Origin: Scenedesmus sp. ARA3
Lineage: Eukaryota; Chlorophyta; Chlorophyceae; Sphaeropleales; Scenedesmaceae
DNA: 64,000 bases
Assembly: GCA_004335835.1 (NCBI GenBank)
Contig: RWJK01001679.1
Span: forward strand, 1 to 64,000
Direction of reading: 5' to 3'
Positions 23,748 to 35,100 of this stretch are shown one piece after another. The notes beneath the pieces are model-generated. The model did not search any database. It had not been told where the DNA came from and worked only from the letters and a program-made list of their open reading frames with translations. A program made the translations under genes and the position numbers. How positions within the stretch are numbered: the stretch's first letter is position 1; each line of letters begins with the position of its first letter.

Positions 23748-25604
23748 AGCAGACTGTGCAGCACGCTGTTGGGCATGTGCTAGCTGTTGTGCCTGTGCCA
23801 GCTGCTGCATCTGTTGCGCCTGCAACAGCTGCTGTAGCTGCTGCTGCTGCTGCTGCTGCGCCTGCGACTGCGCAGTAGCCTGGCTTGGCCGCGCATTGAT
23901 TACTGCCAGGTGTGTGGCCAGTGCCGCTGCTGCTGCTGGTGACAGCTTGACAGGCTCCGGGCGGATGATGCTGTGGGAGTCCTGCTGCTGCTGCTGCTGC
24001 TGCTTTTTGGCGGGCCTGCAGGCATGTACAGCACAGCACCAGCTTGCGGTCTTCAACACATTCAATCGGTTGATACGGGCATTGTTATTATTCAACGCTG
24101 CGGCCACATCACTTGCGCAAGCTTTGCTGTGGCATAATGTGTGCATTACAGCAACACTTGCTGCCTTGTCTGTGCCCAGCACACCCTGCTGTCGACTGCC
24201 ATAACTGCACTGCTACCACAAGCAACAACCTCTGCCAGGAGCCAGAAACAGTCCCCACCTGCTGGTGCCATCTTGCCCTTCTTGCTGCTCCAGTGTGGGC
24301 AGTGACAGCGCACGTTTTGGTGCCTGCTGCTGCTGCTGCTGCTGCTGATGGTCCTGTTGCTGGTCAGCATGTGGCACGAGCCCATCGTCTACCTGCATAC
24401 TGTCACCAGCAGCACCCTGCTGCTGCACAACTTGCGACTCGTCTTGCTGCTTGGGCTCAGGCTGCTGCTGCTGCCGGCCGCAGCATGGCGGCTGTTCCAC
24501 AGTGTCTGACATACCCGGCTGCTGCTGCTGCTGCTGCTGCACTTTCTTGCGCAGGTTGGGGTGCTGCTGTATGTAGCGCCTTAGACGTGGCTGCAGCTCA
24601 GGGCCACATCCTTGCAGGAAGTCCGGCTCCTCAACCATGAGCTTGATGGCTGCAAGCACCACCTGGGGCAGAAAGAAAAGTTTGACAGGTGGACAGGTGA
24701 TGAAGGCAGTGAGCAAGCAGAACGATAACCAGTAGATACAACAGAAATCAATGAATGGCAGACACGGAGTGCAGGAAGTGTGGTTCTTCCACCGTGATCT
24801 TGATGGCTGCAAGCACCACCTGGCAAGGAGAAAGAAGGTGCAAGTGTAACAAATGCCGCGTCACGCATGTGGACAGGTGACCGACATGGTGAGGGCAAAA
24901 GAGAGGTCGACACATGGGGGACAGATAAAAACATATGCCCAAGCAGTGATGTGAGTGACAGTGGCATGTATGAGTCATGCATAGGAGCGCCATCAGCAAC
25001 ATACAGCTGCTTGCGTGTGGGAGCACTGTGGCCTGCACACATCCAAAGAATAAGGCTGCTCACGCACAGGACTGCAGCGGCGTTGCTGTCTGTTGGAAAG
25101 CGTAACGTGGCATGCCATGCACCTCCCTGCTGGATCGCCAGCTCACCTCATTCTTGCTCCTGCTGGGTATGACGTGAGCCACTTGGTCCCAGTCATCACC
25201 ATGCCTGCAGGCAGCCAGGCCATGAATTGGAGAAGAAGAGCAGCAGCAGCAGCAGCAGTTTTATTAAGGGGCTGAACATGCATGATGCATGTGTATAAGC
25301 CCATAGCTCGGCAAACAACATATACACAGCATATACAGCAGTTGAGACGGTTGTGCCCACCATGGGCCAGTGGCCATGGTCAGTTGTCCAAGGCAGTTGA
25401 GTCAGCACTACCCAGCCAGCATACTACTACCCTGCCGGCATACTACAGCAGAGAAAGCTCTACGTGCACCAAGAACAGAACAACTCACTTGCACAGCCCC
25501 TTGTGCAGGTCTTTCCTCTCCTGCTGCGACCAGGCCTGTGCATCCCAGTCAAAAGCCTCAACCTGCTGCCACACTCTGTTGAGCTGGCCAAGCACCTCTG
25601 CCAT
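22146..25604 (-). CDS. SANT/Myb-domain protein with long poly-Gln/Ala C-terminal region
   Basis: Four exons: 25604-25489, 25204-25147, 24662-24259 and 24015-22146; phases close to 815 aa. A stop codon is in frame just upstream of the chosen ATG. Exons 1-3 join into one SANT domain at about residues 25-75: WDAQAWSQQERKDLHKGL, CKHGDDWDQVAHVIPSRS, then KNEVVLAAIKLMVEEPDFL. This pattern (W, hGdDW, SRSK, EdPfL) is that of SWI3/SMARCC and ADA2-type SANT domains, which bind histone tails. No SWIRM domain precedes it. The following RRYIQQHPNLRKKV segment is basic. From about residue 190 the protein is almost all Gln, Ala and Gly, with long CAG-coded tracts, ending in an acidic Ser/Glu tail. It is inferred to be a nuclear chromatin or transcription cofactor. 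The Q-rich region is low-complexity and its exact length may vary between strains. Confidence 0.75.
24770..24823 (-). repeat. Decayed duplicate of SANT exon 3 start, with acceptor
   Basis: Reads VVLAAIKITVEEPHFL after a pyrimidine-rich CCAG acceptor, nearly matching the start of the true exon 3 (VVLAAIKLMVEEPDFL) about 160 bp further on in the gene's sense. It soon reaches a stop codon, so inclusion would truncate the protein. Confidence 0.75.
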
Positions 25605-26317
25605 GCAGGGAGTCCTGATCTGCTGTTAGAATGACTAGAAGTGGAGTTTGTGCGCTGGAGCGGCGTATGTCTGCTTCGTACGGGCGAGACAGGCTTGTGA
25701 CTTGGTAACTCCTGTACTTCTGTATGCACTGCACAGAGAAAAGCCTGTTAATCAGTCGGTCGAACTGCTCTGTCACTTCATTCAGCGTTACAGCAGGTTC
25801 GCTGGGCGCCTTTCTCTACTGTGTGAGTACCGGCCACATTCGCAGTCGCTGCAAGGTGATGTCATGTCCGACTGGTAGGCTGAGTCAGCCTGGCTGACAC
25901 GTGGCTGACGAACCGCGCAGAACACATATACGCAGCAATACAACATAGACAAACGAACAACACTTTAATAGTGATTTAAGACAGCTCAGCGCGCTGGACA
26001 CGGCATTGAAGGCAGTACAACAATGTACAACAACGTCCAAGGAGTCCGCTTAACTCTGTAGCACCCCGCATAGCACATGGAAACACAGCACACACGAAGA
26101 CCAAGAAAATCGGCCTGGTGTATAGCTGATGATGCACTCGAGCTGCCGCAATCTGCGCTGAAGTGCCTTTCACAGCACGATAAGGCTGGCAGCACCCTGC
26201 GAGCCACAACTTTTGCGCAGTACACAACACAGCATGGCGATCACAGTCCCATGTGTGCTGGCACTGTTCGAAACACTGCCGCTTTGGCACAAGAGACGAT
26301 GTACTGCCGTTGCGTGC
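25605..26317. other. Intergenic, 0.7 kb
   Basis: Between the SANT gene start and the NSE1 stop codon, both on the minus strand. I looked here for a RING exon that could complete NSE1 and found none with the required Cys/His spacing. Confidence 0.4.
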
Positions 26318-26406
26318 TCAGATGATGTTCTCCCACGCCTGCTTTGTGGCTGCTGGCAGGTCAAATTCCAGCAGCATGTCACTCAGCTCCAGGAAGCTGC
26401 GCACCT

Positions 26407-26448
<42 letters not shown>

Positions 26449-29009
26449 CACACAGAACGGTGGCTTCAGGAAGAGCAGCCAGTGCCAGGCCCACGTGCCA
26501 CACCGTCAAGTTGAAACATGACACCACCTCTACTGGATGTTGGACAATGTGATATGCATGTACGCAACAGCAGCAACGTGCCGGCTCACGTGGCTGTTGC
26601 TTGCAGTATGTAGTATGACATGGGACGCGTCGTGCCCCATCTTGAACCTCATGGTAGTCAGCCAAACCCTACCAACACTGACCAAAGCAACATGCTGCTA
26701 GTGCCTGTCTGCCGCTCACCCCGATGCAGTAGTGCCCGCTGCGTGCTGTGCTGTGCCGAAGCCAGCCATCAGCCACCAGCTGCTTCAGCGTCTGCTCCTT
26801 CTCCCCCATGGTCAGCTTGCGCAGCGCGGCAACAGCAGCAGCCTGCAGCACAACGGACAGCAGCCCACTTGCGGTTAGCATGTCTTGCCAGTCACCGCCA
26901 GACAGAGTAGGAGGGGTGATGTGTCGAGTGCAAATGGGCTGTCGGACACTGCATGGCGGTATGCCGCACAGCAGGCATGCCGCTCAAGGTGCAACTCATA
27001 GCTTTACACCATGGTCATACACTGCTGCATGTCAAAAAGACACACTTTTTTAGCGCACTGGACCTAGGCCGCTATTGCGCTGCAAACGCGTTACAATAAC
27101 AATGGCAGAGCCGAAGCTGCGTTACACCCACAGCCAGCACCAAACACACTGCCTGGGTCGCTGACAACCAATTGCTTCTTTACAATCGCCTGGGTCGCTG
27201 ACAACCACTTGCTTGTTTACAACTGCCAAGTTTCCCCCAGCCTGCACCTGGCGACCAGCACACCTCTTCTCCTGCCTCTCACCTGTGCTGCAGCGGCCGC
27301 CTCGTCCTCCTGCTGCTGCGCGCCTGCTGCTGCTTGCCGCGACAGGTCCATGTTGAGCAGCTGCATGCCTGTGGCTGAGCCCACGCCTGCCTGCGCATCT
27401 GGGTCCACTGCAATGGCTTCCAGCTGTTGTACGACAGCAAAATATGAAAACAGCCGCAGAAAAGCAGCAATACAGGGTACAGCATTAATTGACCAGAGGA
27501 CGGCAGCAGATGCATTTGTAGATACCGAACCAAGGACGGTGCTGTTGGGTAAGCTGGTTGGCAGTGCCGTGCACAGCAGGGCAAGGCACTGCACAGTGGA
27601 GGACGCTAGCCAGCGGGGTCAGTCTTGTGAAATGAGGCCTGTATGTTACTGTGTGGTGCACTTTTAGAAACCCACAGCAGTAGCTGCTGGCTGAGGCATG
27701 ACACCGCAACTGCACAACATGGCTGCAGAGCCATCATGCAGGATGCTGCAAGGTGGCGTGTTGATGACTGTATAGCCGTACAGCGTACATTCCCACCCCG
27801 CTGCCTCACCACGTGCTTGAAGTACTCCCGCTGCCCTATGCTGTAGTGTGTGGCCAGCTTTGAGGGCTCATCACTCATCTGCAGCAGATAGATAGGCCAG
27901 CGGCATTCACAGTAAAAAGGGGACAACACATTACTATCACGCAGCTGTGATGCACAAGGACAGGGAGGTCGACACAACAGGAGCAGCACCGTAACAAATG
28001 CCACGAGTAAATCTGGCCAGACCGGTATGCCTCACCGCTGCCACGTGGCTGCGTAATCGCACACCCTTGCCAGTACACCATGCAGTGCCTGATGGCAGGA
28101 TTTTAGGAATGCTGCAATTTGCTGTTCTGACTCCTTGCAAATCAAGTTGCAGGTGCTCACGGTGTTGATGATGCCGACGTAGGTCTGGTTGTCCGGCAGG
28201 TAGCGCATGCTGCGCAGCTGCAGCCCCAGCGTGTCCATTTCACGGTTCTGCTCCGCCAGCAGCGCACGGAAGTCTTCCCCTGTACACGGTCAACCGTACA
28301 TTATCAACAAGCAGGCAGGGCAGCAGCAACGCCACATGTAAGATGGAAAGTTGTCTTCTGCAGCAAGAGCAGCATCATGGTAGCTGCAACACCACCTTGA
28401 CGGTTGCTGTGTCATGCATTAAGCAGCAGGCACGCAGGGCTCCTGCTACCCTGGCGTGGTGGTGTGCACTGCAGGACACACACAATTGTGGTTTGCCAGC
28501 ATACACGCAACGCTGTAGTCGGGGTTGGATGCTGCAGCTGCGCTGGGCTTGATGTAAGGCCTTGGCTGGCTGCAGTAGCTGCTGTGCAGTTCATGCAGGT
28601 AAGCCAAAACCCTGATGTTTTGAACTTTTCTGCATGGCTGCACCAGCAGGCATAGCGCTCACGCAAGCAAGGCCAACCGCACAGCCTCAGCAAGTGCTGA
28701 GACACACAGCCGTTGCTAACTGCACTCCTTTGTCACACCGTGAGCTGGTCTATTGTAGAAATGACATGAGACTTACTGCATATTCCGCAGCAAACATGCT
28801 ACCGGATGGACTGGCAAACTACGATGCGTGCACTGCCGCTCACCATTCCTGTGCCCTGTCAGCTGTTCAAAGGTGTCCAGCGCTGCAGACTCCAGCATGT
28901 AGCTCTTGCGCATCAGCTGCTGCACAAAGGCAAACCTGTGTATCTGCTGGTACCCTGCAGCTGCTTGTGATGCCCGGGGCACCCCAGCCTGCCCTTGTCG
29001 CCTCGGCAT
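26318..29009 (-). CDS. NSE1: NSE1-like subunit of the SMC5/6 complex, apparently without the RING domain
   Basis: Six exons: 29009-28844, 28279-28161, 27878-27810, 27423-27283, 26842-26720 and 26404-26318; phases close to 234 aa. NSE1 pairs with a MAGE-like NSE3 in the SMC5/6 complex, which resolves recombination intermediates. The winged-helix part is clear: HRFAFVQQLMRKSYMLES, NQTYVGIINTMSDEPSKLAT, EYFKHVLEAIAVDPDA, then KQLVADGWLRHSTARSGHY and IGVRSFLELSDMLLE. An Ala/Gln-rich insert sits between the two winged-helix halves. Usual NSE1 ends in a variant RING of about 60 aa with E3-stimulating activity; here the protein stops at AWENII, soon after the second winged helix. An alternative donor exists within the last exon, but no downstream RING exon was found. 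The start is the first upstream ATG in frame. Confidence 0.8.
26408..26448. repeat. (CAG)n microsatellite at an NSE1 splice acceptor
   Basis: About 13 CAG units on the plus strand. In the sense of NSE1 they read CTG and end directly in the CAG acceptor of the last exon, so the repeat itself forms the pyrimidine-containing tract of the 3' splice site. Confidence 0.85.
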
Positions 29010-29565
29010 GCTGTGCTGTGCTGTGCTGCTGCAGGGAGGTGCTGCTGATGGTGGGCACTGGTGCTGCTATTTCCCACTATCCGGTATTTGAAACTAGTAA
29101 AAAGTGCCTCACGCGGTTTTGATTTGCGATGTGATGAGTTCTGCTGCTGCTTAAAGGGTCCCTCCTTCCTGCATCAATTCAAATTATGTTGGGGTGTGTG
29201 CCTCCTAGACGCAACCACAGGTTTCGATAACATGTAGGATGTACTATACTGGTGCTAGATGCCAATCAAACGTCACAGCGACCATACACTACGGCAGAGT
29301 GTTGTGCCAGTGACAATGTGCGGTGTACCTCTGTGTGTCTGTTGGGATGAGCAAAGCAAACAGTACTACGCAACGTTCATGCTCATTTTACCAGTTGCCA
29401 GCGTACCACGGGCTCACCAGGGGTCCCTAGGGTCTTGCGTGCGTGGCATAACAGCGATCTTCCGGACGGAGTGTGCATTGCTGCGATCCCGTTTCCAACG
29501 TTCACAGCCAGCAACGCGGAGATTGTTTCACTAGTCACATTCTTGCTGCGCTCCACCTTACAAAA
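29010..29565. other. Divergent promoter region, 0.55 kb
   Basis: Lies between the divergent NSE1 and TLP18.3 genes and must carry both promoters. No repeat or exon was recognised. Confidence 0.4.
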
Positions 29566-31710
29566 ATGGCCCTCCGCACCTCTCGTCCATTCACCACTCA
29601 GTCTGTGTCGGGGACCAAGAATGCCCTGCCAGCGCTTAGGGCCAAGCGCACAGTGACTTGCCGTGCACAGGCGGTGCGTCCGGCAGCGTACTGCTAGGAT
29701 CCCTGCTTATGACTCGGTTACCACAGGACCCTCGTGCCAGCAATCGCTGCAGCAGCTGCGGAGGAGTTATGGCGCTTTTTGGACTTGCAGGTGTCCGGCA
29801 AGGAGCTGGCTCAGCGGGCTGCAGCAGCGGGTGCTGCTGTGCTGCTGTCAGCAGGCATGGCTGCCCCTGCCCTGGCCACAGAGTTCGACATCCTTGCGGA
29901 GCCAACCCCAACAAAGGCTTACTATGTGGATGATGCCAGTGTGCTTAGCAAGGCCACAAGGTCGGAGCTGAACAAGAAGCTGGGCATCCTGGAGGTGCGC
30001 AGGCCTGACAATGAACAGCATAGGCTTGCACCACAGCAGCTAACGGGTTTTGATGGTGCATCAGCAGCTCTTGCTTGTGCCTGCATTTATATCAGCTGTA
30101 GTAGCAAGGCATCTTTGTTTTGTGCGACAATTGCTACCAATGCACTGTCCTGCAGAGCGCGGCAGCTGTGATTCCCAAGCTCTTTGGCGTTGATGTTTTG
30201 TGCGCAGCAGCGCGTGTGTGGATTCCTCAACCAGCTCTCTGCAAGCTTATTGCAGTGTAGCTTGCTCTTGCCCTCCTTGCTGCTATTATATCATGCTGCT
30301 CGTCGCTGCTGCTGCTGCTGCAGACTGTGACTGGCTACCGCGTGGAGGTCGTCACAGTGCGCAAGCTGGAGTTTGAGACAGACGCCTTTGCCTTTGCAGA
30401 CAAGGTGCGCTAGGCTGCAGCACACACACACCGCCAGAGCTGCTTCAGTTGCCCATATGTCTTGCTCACTTGCTGTGCCAGTTGGACGTGGCCCGGCAGG
30501 ATATGCTCTCTGCTGCTGCTGCTGCATTCTCTTCTGCCAGACTGTTGCACACGCTGCCTGGGACATCGTGTTTGCACAAGTCAGCAGCACATGCCGCAGC
30601 AGCAGCCAGCAGAGCCGTTCATCCGGCAGGTGCAGCGTCAAGCTGCTTGGCACAACACAGCTGGCAGAAAAGCAAAGGCACAGCAAAAACGGCATGCAGC
30701 ACTGCATCTATTATTGCTGAGCCCTGAGCCTTGCTGTTGCTGTTGCTGCGCTGTGTGCTGCTGCCGCCAGGTGGTTGACAACTGGTACCCAGGAGATGCT
30801 AAGAAGGACAAGGGTGTGCTGCTGATGGTGACAGCAGGCAAGGAGGGCGCAGTGACTGGCGGAGAGGGCTTCATGCTGGTGAGCGCCAGCAGCAGCAGCA
30901 GCAGCAGCAGTGGCGGCGCTGGAACTGCACTGCACTGGAGACATGATGCACGGTCTTGGCTGGTGTCGCCATCATCAGCTCGCTGCATATGTGTCAGCAG
31001 CATGGTGGTCCACCTGGCGTGTCGGGCCACGTTCGGCCAGATATCTGCACGCACTGCAGCTGCTGGGCGCTGCTGAAACCCCTGCTCTCCGTGACACGTG
31101 AGATACCACAATACCTGTGTCTGATGCCTAGCTTTGCTGGTGGCTGCTGTCTGCTGCTCTTGCTGCTATCGCAGGCTGTGGGTGATGAGCTGATCGACTC
31201 TGTCTCCGGCGACAACATCCCCATCTTTGCTGAGGAGGAGCGCTACAACCAGGCAGTGCTCAGCTCAGTGGAGCGGCTAGAGGCGCAGCTCAACGGCAAC
31301 CCAGTGCCGGGTGAGCCGCTGCTGCTGCAGCAGCAGCAGCAGCAGTGACTGCGGCAACAGCAGGGCAGCAACAGTGGCATCAGCGCAACCCTGCCGTCCT
31401 GGGTCAATCCTGACTTGTCGTTGCAACAGCGCATATGCCTTGCCTTGTCGCAGATATAAAAGTTAGTCTACGCTGCCTGGTGCATACGCAACGTGTGCCG
31501 GCCGTGTCTCACCGTTCTGTGCTTCCTGTTTGTTTGTTATATCCTGCAGAGGCCCCCAAGCGCCAGGACACTGTGCGCCAGAGGACATACAAGACCAAGG
31601 AGGAGACAGAGAAGGGCAAGACCGTCACCAGCACAGTCGTGCTGTCGCTGCTGCTGATCGCCTGCGTGGTGCCCATGCTGCAGTACTATGGCTACACTGC
31701 CAGGGACTGA
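29566..31710 (+). CDS. TLP18.3/Psb32-type TPM-domain protein of the thylakoid (PSII maintenance)
   Basis: Six exons: 29566-29673, 29791-29994, 30324-30404, 30771-30878, 31175-31310 and 31550-31710; phases close to 265 aa. A Ser/Thr/Arg-rich transit peptide (MALRTSRPFTTQS) is followed by a hydrophobic lumen-targeting segment ending APALA before TEFDILAEP. The TPM domain covers about residues 70-200: YYVDDASVLSKATRSELN, GYRVEVVTVRKLEFE, DNWYPGDAKKDKGVLLMV, and NIPIFAEEERYNQAV. A C-terminal membrane span (STVVLSLLLIACVVPML) precedes YYGYTARD. This architecture is that of TLP18.3/Psb32, a lumenal acid phosphatase-like protein needed for PSII repair and supercomplex dynamics. Exon 2 could start earlier at other AG sites, but only the acceptor at 29789-29790 keeps phase and gives a sensible bipartite transit peptide. 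Confidence 0.88.
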
Positions 31711-32138
31711 GCGGGTGCTGGTGTGCTGCTGCTGGGGCTTTGCTGTGTGGAGAGTAACGGTGTGTGGTGGCGAGCACTGTCGCTGAGTGTGCAAGCGCTG
31801 GAGTGAAGTGCTGGTTTTGGTTGAGCTGGGACTGTTTTGCACCATTCTTTTTGAGCTTGGAAGTGTGGAGGGATGCGTGCTTATCTACTGAATCACGAAT
31901 TATCTGCGCTGCGGCGGTTTTGTCAGAATGAAGCTGTAACAACATTTCGATTTTTGTATCACGTCTGAGTTGACGTTGTGGGGTTGTGCATTTCTGGCTT
32001 TACAAAAATGATCAAGACAAATGTTAGTTTATTTATGGAAGCAAGTGGTGAAACTCGGTCGTAGAAATTGATCCGTCACAGCACACACCGCATGTCCGCT
32101 TGAGAGCGCGATCGCTGTCCTGTACAATCGGCAGCAGA
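31711..32138. other. Intergenic, 0.43 kb
   Basis: Contains the 3' UTR of the TPM gene with TGTAA at 31935-31939, then the promoter of RAD54B. Nothing else is seen. Confidence 0.4.
31935..31939 (+). terminator. TGTAA poly(A) signal candidate, TPM gene
   Basis: TGTAA 225 nt downstream of the TLP18.3/Psb32-like stop codon, before the next gene on the same strand. Confidence 0.45.
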
Positions 32139-35100
32139 ATGTTCAAGCGCAGAACGAACTTAAGTGTGCCATTCAAGGGACCAGGCGCAGCAGGGACCAA
32201 TAGCCAAGCAGCAGCATCTGTCACAGTAGCAGCAAACCCAGCACAACCAGACCATCAAGACAGTGAGAAGGACCCTGAAAAAGAGAACCATGTTCCGATG
32301 CCTGTCCAAATGCCGGCGTTTAAGAAGCCCAAGCTCTTCCAGGCACCAGCAGCTGCGGCTGGAGCACAGCAGTACAGCAGACAGGCAGCACCACAACAGC
32401 CAGCACCCGCCGCATCAGCAGCAGACACCGCTGCAGGAGAGGCGATAACATTTGCCGTGTTGTACACCAAGCGCGCAAAGTTCTCGGTACGCAGCATGCA
32501 TGCTCATAATCACTGGCCTGGCAATTTGGTCGTTTTCACAATACAAATTCAAGCACCCGGCACTTGGTGTGGGAGCCAGACGTCTCTGCTATGCACTGGC
32601 TCACATGTGGTGGCATCTTCAGCACCATACACATCATCCGACTGCCTACTGCATCACTGGCAGTGAACATGTATCCTGTCATGCACGTATGTGTCACCAC
32701 CGTTGCGTCAGCAGTTCAGTGACTGAGCTGCCGCAGCTGCCACTTCTTTGCTCACAGCCTCACTCAATGTATCGCGTCTCAACTGCCTGGCAATGCAGAA
32801 ACGCAATGACAGGGGCTTTGCGGATGGTGTGATCGAGCTGCGGCTTGCAGACAAAGCAGCTACGCTGTATGACATGGAAGGCAAGGTGGGCAGCAGCAAG
32901 AGCACACCTGCTTGCAGGAAACGTGGCAGCTGGTGTGCTCGGGCGTCGATGAACCACAGTGCCAACAGCTAGGAAGCAGCAGCAGCAGCATGCATGATGC
33001 ACTGTTGTGCCCAACATCAGCAGGTTGTGGCTGGCCTACACAGCTGAACCACAGCAGCAGGGACACCATCGAGGAGCACTGGCTGCAACAGTCCACAGCT
33101 GCACCTCTTTGAAGAATCGGCGGTGTTCAATCTGACCTTCAACCATGCTACCTCCTGCGCTGCCTCCTGCACTGCCGTTACTGCTGCTGCTGCTGCTGGT
33201 GCTGCCAGGTCATCACCAAGGGCAAGCTGGCCAAGCTGCCTGCTGAACTGGAGAGCGGCAGCATCCTGGAGCTGGGCAACTTCGTGGCAGAGTACGACAA
33301 GGACATTAGCACCGAGGACTACAAGTGAGCACTGGCACATACAGTGCATGTACAAATGTTTGTGTCTTGCTCGATGAGGTGGCGGCGTGAGTACTGACTG
33401 CAACGCCAGGCTGCAGGGGTGGGGAGACGTTGCTGATTAGCAGCGGCAGTTCCTGCAAGGCGAGGCTGCCACTTGACTAAGATGTTTCGCCTCGTAGTTG
33501 GGTCTGCCTATCTGCTGTGCAAGGCAGGCATGCTTGCGGCTTTGGTTTTTTTTGCTGCTACATCATGTTGAGGATGATTTTTAGCAGTCTCTACTCATGT
33601 GCTTATGCTGCTGCTGCTGCTGCTGCTGCTGTGCACCGTTGCGGTGTTTCTCCTCTTGCCAGGCGCGGCACATGCTTCACAGACGCCTGCAAGCTTGCCG
33701 CACAGGGCCCCGCCAACCCCTTCTCAGCAGCAGCAATGCCAGCCTTCAAGCCAACAGCAGGCCGCAAAGCAGGAGGCTTGCGGCCTAGATCGCTGCAGAA
33801 CAAGCAGCAGGGCCCTGGTGGCTCTAGCGCAGCGCCAGCAGCTACTGCACTGTTTGACCCTGCAGCGCCGGGGGCAGTGGTGGTGAATGGGCAGCAGTTG
33901 CAGGAAGGCAAGGGCAAGCTCAGTGGAGGCAGGCCAGTGGTACCTGTGGTGAGCAAGTCATGTGTTACGTTTCCTGGGTTACTGCGGTCCTGCATGAAGC
34001 AGGCACAGGGTTGTTGACTTGCAAGCGAATGCAGTAATTCAAGGGCGTATGTGAGTTGGTAGTGCTTGATCCTGCAGGACGGTGGTCCTGCAGGAGGTCT
34101 ACCACTCGACCCATGTCTGCAGCACCTGTTCATATCGCAAAATGGACCGCCAATGCATTGGCCAGCAACCATCTGCATGGTGCCTCTCAGCAGCACCTAT
34201 GCTGCAGTGGACTTGTCTCATACCCTGCAGCTCTCTGTCACACACATACCACAGCCCTAACTGGCACCCCTGCCACCCCCTGCCCTGTTGCTGCGCTGCT
34301 GCTGTATGGCTGTCTGGCTGTGTACAGGTGATAGACCCGTATGTTGGCCGCCACCTGCGCCCGCACCAGCGCGAGGGCGTCACGTTCCTGTACGAGTGCG
34401 TCATGGGCCTGCGCAGCGACCAGTACAGCGGCTGCCTGCTGGCTGACGAGATGGGCCTGGGGTGAGTGAATGGGTGTGGCAGCATGCATGCGAGATTGGC
34501 CTGGGGTGGGTGAGGGCGCTGGCAGCGACCAGTACAGTGGCTGCCTGCTGGCCGACGAGATGGGCCTGGGGTGGGTGCGGCCGCCAGCAGCATGCATGAC
34601 GAGATGGGCCTGGGGTGGGTGTGTAGGGTCCGGCAGCATGCATGGCATAGCTGCCATGCAGCCTGGTGTTGTTAGCTCCTGCTAACAGCAGCAGCAACAG
34701 CAGCAGTGGTGTCTGAACACGGCTAACAAGGAATTGCGGCAACCACCTGTTGCTGACAAGGCACACCTCAGTACTACTGGTATAAGTGGCAGCAAAAGGA
34801 AAAATTCATCTGTCAACCGGAGATGCTTGCATAATAAGGAGTTTGGTTTGCCGTTAGAGCATGCTCGTGGCTGACAGCAGTTGCATGCTCTGCTGCTTGC
34901 CCTGCAGGAAGACGCTGCAAGTGATTGCGCTGCTGTGGACCCTGCTGAGACAAGGGCCTGAGGTGGGGGGCGCGCTGCATGCCTGAATCATACAGACTTG
35001 TCAGCAGCTGGAGCAGCACCTGTGGTTCATGCGTAGAAGTCAGCAACCATCAGGACTTTTGAAGGCGTGCCAGAATGCGCACTGATTGCATGTAGCACTA

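Noticed and set aside
29699..29790. Earlier start for TPM exon 2
   Set aside because: Acceptors at 29727-29728 or near 29740 break phase with the normal donor of exon 1, or need a weak donor; the acceptor at 29789-29790 keeps phase.
32100..32138. N-terminal extension of RAD54B
   Set aside because: It starts with TTG; the first ATG at 32139 gives a sensible basic N terminus.
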